Shown here in pieces: positions 48,747 to 57,915 of a stretch of 64,000 bases of DNA. A model generated the notes under the pieces. It was not told where the DNA came from, searched no databases, and saw nothing but the letters and a program-made list of their open reading frames with translations. A program made the translations under genes and the position numbers. The DNA comes from Eucalyptus grandis (Eukaryota; Streptophyta; Magnoliopsida; Myrtales; Myrtaceae). The stretch spans positions 24,048,520 to 24,112,519 of the forward strand of contig NC_052615.1 in NCBI RefSeq assembly GCF_016545825.1, given 5' to 3'. Position 1 is the stretch's first letter, and each line of letters begins with the position of its first letter.

Positions 48747-49700
48747 TTGGAATTTTGTTTGTTAAAACAAAATAAGTGCCTTTTACTTTGTCCCACATAG
48801 AAAAGGCGGGAGCAGGAGGATTAGTTTATTAATGAGAAATTTCCTTTTGTAGTTAAAGGAGTGATTAGGTGGGGCTAGACCCACCATACCCGCGTCTTGG
48901 TGCGCTGCGGTTTAATTAAGCATTAATCCCTTGCTTTTTATTTATTTATTTTTATTTTATTTTATTTTATATTTCAGTTCAAAGGTTGCCTTTTAATTTG
49001 AGAATTTCGGAAATGAAATATAAATGAAAATTCGAAATTCTATTTAAAATAATAATTATTCCGAATTTTATTTGTGTCTTTTCAAGACAACCTTTGGAAA
49101 ATTACTTATTCGGTTTTAATTTTTCCGAAGGATTGCAATTGTTCGTTTTCGACTTCTTCCGAAGAGTCGCATTTGTTTATCCGAACAATTTTCTAAAGAC
49201 GTGTTTGTTGCAATTTTCACGAAGAGTTGCAAGACCGTTTCATATAAATACTTGTCATTTTCGGAAAGAAGTGTGTGGTCATTTTCGAGTCTCTTTTCTG
49301 AAAAACTGCAGCCAATTTTCGATTGTTTCTTAGAGAGACCCTGGAGAAATACTAGAATTGCTATTTAGTATTCTCATCCGAGACTTTGTTGTATCTGGAG
49401 GATTTTTGCCGGTGACCATTAGCAACGTTGTGGGGCAAATAAATCCTTAAAGAAAGTGATATCACGCCTCAAAGTCCGAGTTGTTTTTACTCGATCCGAT
49501 TTCATTGTTCAACCCATTTCGAAGACATATTTTACCAACGGGTTCTCCTCTATTAGCATATTCACGCCTTTCATTCGCTTTCAATGTGCTCTTCTATTTT
49601 ATTCTGCCTCTGTTAGTAGATCTCCATGCGAGATATTGCGCAAAGTACAAAGTCCGTGCAACTATTGCACTCGCATCAATTAGATTTATTAGACCGAGCC
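48747..49700 (+). mobile_element. Possible copia-type LTR remnant
   Basis: The stretch begins TGTTGGAATTTTG and soon has 'gtcccacat', then repeated 'ccgaagagt(c/t)gca' words, and at about 49,390-49,450 'ggaggatttttgccggtgacc' in two parts with 'gtggggcaaataaatcc'. These phrases recall plant copia LTRs, from memory. No TG...CA end with matching duplication and no PBS was found. The open frames inside have no recognisable domain. Confidence 0.35.
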
Positions 49701-50556
49701 AACTAAATTTTAAAAATATGCGAGACCCACATTATATGCTAGTAAAAACAATAAGTTCTTTCTACACCATACTTGATTATGGGGAAAATTGTCCAAAATG
49801 CTTAAATCTCTCGTACGGCTGACAATTCTATTTTGAACCTTTTTTTAATTTGACCAAAGTAGTCCTATATCTATTGATCATTTTCTAATGCAGTCTATTT
49901 GGCCAATTTAAGTCAAGAAATGCTAACATGTCAGTCTAGTTGGCACCGCAATCTCAGTCAATACCGGCAGTTCTATGTGGCATAACCAATAGCCAACATT
50001 AAAAAACATGAATCAAATCAATATCGTTTAGCTTCTTTTTTTTTATTAAAAACCTAATTTTTACCTTTTCTTTTCTTTTCCACTTTACTATTCATCTTCT
50101 TTTACACGTCATTATATATCACTATTGGCTGGTGGTGGTTGCACATATATTAGAATTGAATAGATGAATTTTCTACGCACAATCACTTTTTAGAGAACGT
50201 TCTTCACCTGATAGTGCTAGGATTTGTCGTATAACATGCAAAGTAAATTATGCTAGTTCGACGACGGAGAGCGATGATAACATGTCAATTGCAAAATATA
50301 GCAATTATATATCATACAAGAAACATATGCCGATGTTGTTAATGTCTAGTTTAAAGTATTAAATGGATAACTAGTTAACCACGATACAGAACCGCACAAC
50401 CAACGATATCAGGCAATAATCTTTCAATTTTATTTGAATGAGAGATGTACATGCACGTACTTGAGAACTTTGAGTTGTCGCTTGTCTTTGACTATATATT
50501 ATGACTCACTTGCGATTGACTTATATGTGTTTGAGGTTTGGGGTGCATTACAATCG
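49701..50556. other. Spacer before CER1-like pseudogene 2
   Basis: AT-rich DNA without recognisable coding sequence. CER1 exon 1 was not found. The last part may be a decayed intron 1 of the following pseudogene. Confidence 0.35.
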
Positions 50557-52152
50557 TACGTGATTTTGGTCCCTTGGGTGGTTCATGCGACATACCAATT
50601 CAATGCGAAAGAGCCCAGCGGGAAGGACTTGGGCTACTTCCTCTATTCCCTAAGAAATGTTGCTCCAACGGAAATTAATAGGCGAACAAGCCTTCATATG
50701 AACAGTAGCCAGTCAAACCCCCTATCTGGGATGTGCGTTTAGATGAGCGGGACCCTTGGCAATTTAAGCAACATCTTCTTGACCAATAGCACAGCATAAT
50801 CAAGGAAACAATGATTAAGGGCCATCAACGACATTATTGTACAGATTCACCGGGAAAAGAAAAATCAATCATAGTTTAGTCAATTCTTACTCATTCTTTG
50901 GACAATTTTTTTGTTTTTCACTGTAAAGACGACCAGATATTGCTTAGTGGGACTCTATTTTATGTGAGTCACGAGACAATCCCAAAAGCCTCTCATTTGT
51001 CACTTTGGAAAATAGATGGTGTCATCATCACCGTCCTAATTCATGTGGAATTCCTCTATCACTGTCTTCACCGAGCCCTACACCAACATTTTCTCCACTC
51101 TCACTATCACTCCCACCAGCATTGCTTCATTGTCACTATCTCATGTAAGTTATGACTTATGAAGCACCGACACTTTTCGAGAGCCTCCGTGTCGTATCGG
51201 ACATTTTAACACGTGTCTAACACTCTCCGACACTCGGTCAATACATGTCAGAAAATCTGACACCTAGTCAACTCCCACGATACTCTCCAAAACTTAAGTC
51301 CAGAATTCTAACCTGCGAGTTTAGAATCATGACACATACATGATTAATTTTAAAAACTTTCAATAAATAAGGGTCAAAGTGTAAATATGTAAAATAAATA
51401 AATAAATAAATAAAAATAGTAAATGGGGAAAAAAAGAAAAACTTAGTTTTCTCTTCTCTTCCGACTCTTACTTCCTATGACACACAATTCACCCTCCAAA
51501 TTTGTTTTTTTTTCTCTTCTATTTCGAAACGCTCGACACATGAGTCAAAATATGAATTGCTTTTTTTTTTCTCCAAATTATGGATTATTGGAGCGGAATT
51601 ATATTTGTCAAATTAAAACAATGAATGACATCAACAAATTGTGGATTAATGTTTTTAATATAAATTCATCCTAGGCTCTTTTTATTATTTATTTATTTGT
51701 TAATTTGAATCAAATTAATTTGATTAAAATAATCATAAAAATGATAATTTATCATGTTTATATGAAAATATACATTTAATATACAACATATCTCGATGTA
51801 TTAGAATTTTCTATCTTTTGAGAAACAACGTGTCAGTATGTCATGTGATGTGATGTCGCAAGTCGCATGTTGATATTGATATTACTTAGGCTATGTCGCG
51901 TGTCGCATAATAGAAAGACTCTGCTGAACCATGACGACTCTATCTCTGAATGTGTTATCGTGTCTTTTATAATGAAAACGAGTCAATACTCCTAGACCAA
52001 TGATCAGCTGCAATTTCTATTTACACAAGTTATATATATTGAGATGAAATAAAAAGTCTGATTGGATCGGGCTCTGTGTCAGACTTCTTTTAATAAAGTC
52101 CGACAACTATTTATCATCTAGGAGTATAGGCACGAACATGGTACTTAGTAGG

Positions 52153-54366
52153 TGTCGCGACCTCTTTTTTTCTGGCGCCCGCAATCGAGTACGAGCGCCT
52201 AAGGAGGCTAATGGCTCGGCTGAATTTATTAAGCCCGGACTCTCCCAAGTCCACTAATTCACGACTTTAATAGTTTGAGTTTTTAACCTATAAATCAATT
52301 TTTAAAATGGAGTCGCCACTAATCGATTTGGAGTGAGTCGATTAGAAACCCAAGCGAAGTATTGGGAGAAATACTCGCTCTTGCGCAACCAGAGAAATTA
52401 GGATCGGGGACTTGATTACACTAGTTAATCACTAATGCCCTTTCGGTACCTAATCTTGTTTAAACCCTAAGGCTTTTTGGCTGTTTGAGAGATTTTCCAT
52501 GCATTTTTGGGAGGAAAAACATTTTTTGAGTCATTTTCTAATTTTTGGACACAAAATGGATTTTTTGGGGTTTTTGGTATTTTTTTTGGAAAAATACAAG
52601 TCTTTTTTGGCTTTTTCTGAATTTTTGGCTTTTTTTTTGGAAAATATGAAATTTTTTGATTTTTTTGATTTTTCGAAAAATAAAATATTTTTTTAATATT
52701 TTTTGATATTTTGGAAAATAAATTATTTTTGATTTTTCTCGATTTTTTTAGAAAATAAAACATTTTTCAACAATTTTTAATATTTTTCGATTTTCTGGAA
52801 ATTAAAACATTTTTTTAATATTTTTTGAAAATAAAACACTTTTTGATTTTTTTAAAATAAAATATTTATTATTTTATATTAAAATAATAAAATAAAACCG
52901 ACCCGGTCGGATCCGCGGGTTGGGTCCGACTGGGTCGGCGACCCAAACGCGTTGCGGGCCCGACTCAGATTTTTCTCCCTTTTTTTCTTTTTCCAAGCCC
53001 ATGAACTAACCAAGGCCCATTTTCGTTATATAAAAAAACATCGATTAACCGGCCCACACGCGCAGGCCCACATCGGGGGGAAACCCTACCCGATCGCTGA
53101 CCCATGCCCGACCCGCTTTCCGACCCGACTTCTCCTTCGTAGAACCGGATTTTGGGAACCCTAGAGCTCGACGATTTGCGGCGCCGAGGTGGGGCTTGGC
53201 TAGGATGTCACCGGGCGGTGACACGGCGGCGGTGGCGACGCGGCAAGCGACGGTGGCGTCACGGCGGCAGCGGCACGGTGACGGTGTGAGGTGCGACGGC
53301 GAAGACGACGGGACGGCGAAGAATGGGGTGACCGGTAGTCGGAGCTTCTGCGAGCTCCGGTGTGCCCAACCCAGAAGCGAGGGGAGGTCAGGGATACTCA
53401 TTGGCTTCGGGGACTTCAACCGGGGCACGTCGGTAGGGGGCAGCACGGCGGTGGATGACAGCGTGTCGCGGTGGCCGGATCTCGTGGATTCTCCTCAGAT
53501 CTGATCTTCTGCTTTCCAGATCTAAGGGCAGGGGGTAGTAGCGGCGGACAACGACAGCACAACAGCTGACTGGAGTTTCGGCGTGGGCGGTCAACGGCGT
53601 CGGGAGGGACGGCAGCGCTGGCGAATTTCCAGATTCGCGCCCAGATCTCGACCCTCCCTCCTCCGGATCTTCTCTCGCTCAGCTCCTTCCGCTCGGATCT
53701 CTCTCACTCAGGCCAGATCCGAGCCTCCACCGGCCGGATCTGACCTTCTCGGACTCGCTCGCCGGTGGCCTCCCTCGAAGTCTCTCAGTGGGAGGTCAGC
53801 CGAGCCCGCGACCCGAGTTCTCTCTCGCTCGCTCTTTGATTCCTCCCCCGAAGTCTCTCAGTGGGAAGATCTCGGAGCTCGCTCATGCTCTTCGTCGTCG
53901 ACATCGGGGGCTATTTATAGGCGAGGGGGTGGCCGGTCGACGGAACTTCGACCGCCGGTCCCCTTCGCGCACCGAGCGGCCCTCGACGGCCAAACCGGTG
54001 TCCCATCCGAGCTTATCCAGTGAAGCGTGCTCGGCATTGATGGCGCCCGAGATCTTATCCTCTCCGGCCGACGTCGGCCTACTCTTCTCGGCCGTAGGCC
54101 ATCCTTTGCACACGTCGTCGTCTTCTACGCGTGAACTACGAGAGGCGGAGAAAGAAGGAGCGAGGAAGAAGAAGAGGAAGAAGAAGAAGGAAGGGGGTGG
54201 GGCCAAGCCACACGAGCCCACGTGAAGAAAAGGGGGCTGCTGTTTTTGTTTTTCTTTTCTTTTGTTTTTACTATTTTTTGTTGCTTTTGTTATTTGTTAT
54301 TTATTATCTAAAAAATAAAAGAAATTAAGAACTAATTAAACCTAATCAAAATTTTAGGTGTCAACA
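52153..54366 (-). mobile_element. Solo LTR (2.2 kb), Tat/Ogre type, in pseudogene intron 3
   Basis: On the plus strand it starts TGTCGCGACC and ends GTGTCAACA, flanked by the 5-bp duplication gtagg (52,148-52,152 and 54,367-54,371). Read on the minus strand it starts TGTTGACACC and ends GGTCGCGACA. Its last part parallels the Tat-like 5' LTR near 4,020-4,190 ('gaaagggca', 'aagtccc', 'ttgggtttcta', 'agtggcgactcc'). The centre (52,890-54,240) is strongly GC-rich, while 52,480-52,880 is a T-rich stretch with repeated 'attttttga/ttttggaaaa' words. The several 100-146 codon open frames in the GC-rich core overlap on both strands and show no domain. Confidence 0.9.
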
Positions 54367-54767
54367 GTAGGGACCAAATGACTCATTGTAATCAGATAGC
54401 CAACATAGTCGGTGTTGCATTTAAGCAACTATAGCTTTTAATGTTCACATTTTGATTTCATGATATTGTTAGGCAAACTTTGATTTTTTTTACGTTTTTT
54501 TCTTTATATTTCTTTTTAGCCATAATGCATCCATTCGTGGAACGCATAGCATACGTAATGCTACTTGCGATACTTTTGTACATGACGGCGATCACGAGAA
54601 CTACTTCAATTGCATCCATCACCAGCTACACCACGTACATTGATTTCATGAACAATATGGGTCATTGCAACTTTGAGCTCATTCCCCATTGGCTCTTCAC
54701 CATCTTTCCACCTCTCAAGTACTTAAAGGACCCTCCACCATAAGTCTACAATACGCAATTCAATTTC

Positions 54768-54769
<2 letters not shown>

Positions 54770-54802
<33 letters not shown>
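54770..54802. repeat. (TA)n microsatellite in pseudogene intron 4
   Basis: An uninterrupted AT run starting about 30 bp after exon 4 of pseudogene 2. Confidence 0.95.
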
Positions 54803-54806
<4 letters not shown>

Positions 54807-55016
54807 ATTGTTTTCACGCTATTAGAAGCATGAAAAGGAAAGCCTCTACGGAATCATTTAACTGATGGTGAATAAATTTATTTATAAAAAGGACAATTCA
54901 CAAAAATAATATTAATAAGGGAAAATCAAACGAAGGATAAAAATATATAAAGCATTTAATACTAGATCATTGAAAGGAGTTTGGGAACTCGAACATAGGC
55001 TTTTCGCATCATCAAT

Positions 55017-55946
55017 TAGGGGTGAGCATCGGTGCAGGGGTCAAACCTAGACCGACCCTAGATCGGCCCAACCCTGCCGGTCATGGTCCAGTTCTCAGGA
55101 AGAATGGGTCGGTCATTAGTTCTAGAATTTGTGGACTTGCATTGTGCAGGTCGATCTTCGGTCCTAAGAGTTTCGGGTCGGTCTAACTCGGACCAACCTT
55201 GACTATATACATATAATATTATTTATAATTTTTTTTATATAAAGTAATTTTACATTGTTCTTTAATAACTTAGGTTTTTAATATCTTTTACAGTGTCAAT
55301 AGTTATAATTTACGAAAGAGGAAAATGTTTTTGTGAAGAGTCCTCACAGCATCCAAAAAGGCACCTTATGGCGTCCCCCTTTAGTATTCGTTCTCTTTTG
55401 TCTTATTTCTTTTCTTAGTCTTCAATTTGCCAAAATCAAAAGATTGCCAATTGACACTCGCCTCACTCGCTTTTGGTCACTCGTGCCGCTCGTCGCTCGA
55501 TGCTCACTTGGCTTGTTGCTCCCTGCTCGACATTAGATACTTGTTCTGTTTGACGCTCAACCCACTTGACTCTCACCGCTTGCCTTCCTTAGCTGACCTT
55601 GCTCATCATCAAACCCATTGAATCGGTACGGTCCTCGGTTGCCATTTCAAGGAGTACAAAAAATGAAATAAAAAATTATTGGTTGATCCTAGGTTGACCT
55701 TGAAATCGCATCGAACCGATTGGGTCGATTCAATTTTTTTTTAAGGAGTACAAAAGATGAAATAAAAAATTATCAGTTGGTCTCGGGTTGACCTTGGAAC
55801 CGTACCAAACCTATTGGGTTGATTCGGTCCTCAATCCCAAACTCAATAGAGTCAGTCTTCGGTTCCAAAAATTGAGGACCAACACTGTGTGGGTTGGTCT
55901 TAGGGTTAGGGGTGGATTGGCCCAACCCGGACCATGCTCACCCCTA
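55017..55946. mobile_element. Non-autonomous hAT-type DNA transposon (930 bp)
   Basis: Terminal inverted repeats TAGGGGTGAGCAT and ATGCTCACCCCTA bound the element. Both sides carry the same 8-bp duplication TCATCAAT (55,009-55,016 and 55,947-55,954). An 8-bp duplication and a TAGGG-type end are hallmarks of the hAT superfamily. Sub-terminal 'ggtcggtc', 'gggtcg' and 'ggttgacctt' words repeat in both orientations. The middle (about 55,320-55,620) has a different composition with repeated 'ctcgc/ctcac' words. No transposase was seen, so mobility would have depended on an element elsewhere. Confidence 0.9.
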
Positions 55947-56085
55947 TCATCAATTAACATAATGAAATAAAGCTATTATTATTGCATAGGCTGGATGCAC
56001 ACGTCCTAAGGCTGTTCCTACCATTAAATGTAATGGGTATGGCTTTTCACTCGTCTGATGGCTTCTATGTAGAAATCAGCCTAAT

Positions 56086-56805
56086 GCCATAAAAAAACTT
56101 CCAACTTTAACCCTTATCCCAATTCTACCTACTTTAGGTACGGTCACAATTCTATTGTAAACTTTTTTTTTCTCTTAAAAAAAAAACCCTCAATTTTAGG
56201 TTATGCCTCAATTCTACCCTAATTTTTTTTTCCATTAAAAATCCCCAACTTTAGGTCTTATCTCAATTTTACCCTTTAATTTTTATAGTCTCACAAAAAA
56301 CCACAAACTTTTACTTAAGTTGCAAATCTACCCCCCTTAACCCTCTGTCCAAAATTTATTGTTGACAACCGAGAGATGGAAACTCTCAAGTATGAGTTGT
56401 TCGAGTGTCCTAAGTGCGAGCTCTCTGGCCGTGAGAGTTGAAACATTTGCAAGCACTAGAGATTGACGATTGAGTGCAAAATCCAAAGGGCGATTTTGAC
56501 GGAGGATTAATAGAAGCAGATTTGAGACTCATGTAAAAGTTAGTGATATTTAATGAGACAGAAAATTAAAGAAATTGAAATTGGAACTAAAATTGGGATT
56601 CTTTTATGAGATAAAAATAAAGTTTAGGGTTTTACAGGACAAGAAAAAGTTTAGAATTAGGACTGTATCTAAAGTTGGGGATTTTGTATGGGACAAAAAA
56701 AGTTTAGGTTAAAATTAAGATTGGATCTAAAATCAAAGGTTTTTACAAGACAAGAGGTAGAATTGAGACCATAGTTAAAGTCAGAATTTTTTAGGGTATT
56801 AAGTC
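56086..56805. mobile_element. Foldback-like element with long inverted arms
   Basis: The left arm (about 56,086-56,310) and right arm (about 56,560-56,805) are inverted versions of each other, built from diverged 'aactttagg ... caattctacc' units. Outer ends ATGCCATAAAAAA and, in reverse complement, ATACCCTAAAAAA agree at 11 of 13 positions. A 250-bp loop separates the arms. This resembles a MITE or MULE with long terminal repeats. A clear target-site duplication was not found. Confidence 0.55.
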
Positions 56806-57107
56806 CGTAGATATCTATACTTAATGGCTCAAATAAATTCATCAAACGATTTCTTTATTTACATGGAAAGTAGGACAATTATCAAGTTATAAAGTGAGAA
56901 GAAGTCTCTTGTAAGATACGTATGGCCTTACAGGCACAAAAATAATTTCAAATTAAGGAAATAAGATCCCTCCCTTTAAAGGGGTAGCTGACGTTGCCCT
57001 CGTATTATTGGTCCAGATTTTTTTATGTTAAATATCAGGCCTTGTCAATCATTAGGTTCAACGACGAAGTATACGAATTATGCTCCGTGGGAGCTAATGA
57101 ACTAAAA

Positions 57108-57362
57108 CTCCATTTATTTTGTAAAGAATGAATAATTTGATTTTTTAAAAATCTGATTAACTATATTGCTTGAAATAATTAGTTCATGAAAAATATTTTT
57201 ATTAATAATAATAAAATATTTATAAATATTTTTATTATTAATAATAAAATATTTATAAATATTTTTGTGGACTTTATTATTCATTTTTATAAGAGATATA
57301 AATAATTATTTTTAGAAAAAAATTCAAATTATTCATTCTCCGTGAGATAAACAAAGCCTAAA
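57108..57362. mobile_element. MITE-like inverted repeat
   Basis: GAATGAATAATTTGA near 57,127 is repeated inverted near 57,340, inside longer imperfect arms with 'tttgt' ends. The centre (57,190-57,265) holds two tandem copies of an AT-rich unit, 'aaatatttttatta' plus 'ataaaatatttata'. No duplication of flanking bases could be fixed. Confidence 0.5.
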
Positions 57363-57915
57363 TGGAACCGCAGGAGTGAATACGTGAATTAGAGAATTTT
57401 TTTTTTTTACTTTAGGTAGACTGATTTTTCATAAAATAAAAATATATATTCTTTTAATGTTTTTAATAAATATTTTCAAAATTGAACCCTTGTATTTAAG
57501 TGCATTTAAGTGTATTCTTATGACACTAGTTCTCGTGGCAAATGGACTTTATGTTAGAAATTACTTGTGTCATAACATTTCGATAGGTTTCATTCATTGC
57601 ACCACACCCAGTTCCAAACAAACTACAATCTTTTCATGTCGATCTACAACTGCATATACAGATCGGTGGACCGGTCAACGAACGCCACATACGAGACATC
57701 CCTTCGAAGATCAAAAGATTCGCCAGATGTAATGCATTTGACGCACCTGAAAATACCGGAGTCTATCTATCATCTACCGCTGGGATTCGCCTCCCTCGTG
57801 TCTCGGCCTCACTCACCCAAGTGGTACCTATGGATGATGTGGCCAGTCACGCTCAGCTCCGCATTGTGGACTGGATCTACGGCCACTCTTTCGACTTGGA
57901 GAGGAACAAGATACA

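Larger units (their letters stand above)
50557..57915 (+). pseudogene. CER1-like pseudogene 2 (exons 2-5, TE-interrupted)
   Basis: Recognisable exons are a truncated exon 2 (50,557 to about 50,660; VPWVVHATYQF, GKDLGYFLYS), exon 3 (about 50,929-51,144; DDQILLSGTLFY, HRALHQH, HYHSHQH), exon 4 (54,520-54,740; MHPFVERIAY, YIDFMNNMGHCNFELIP) and exon 5 (57,587 to about 57,915; HHTQFQTNYNLF, DVMHLTHLKIPESIYHL). The order matches the intact gene, but exons 1 and 6-10 are absent. Exon 2 lacks its second half. The exon 2 acceptor is CG, the exon 3 acceptor is AA and the exon 4 donor is AT, giving a TAA in frame. Exon 5 is frameshifted near 57,840. It is more diverged than pseudogene 1 and has substitutions in histidine boxes (for example HQH for HHH), so it derives from an older paralogue. 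Intron 3 holds a 2.2-kb solo LTR and intron 4 a hAT-type element. Confidence 0.9.

Noticed and set aside
52467..52763. Lys/Ile-rich 98-codon minus-strand frame
   Set aside because: It reads through T-rich repeated words at one end of the solo LTR; low complexity, no domain.
53045..54225. Several 100-146 codon frames on both strands
   Set aside because: They overlap each other in the GC-rich core of a solo LTR with defined ends and duplication. No family is recognisable.
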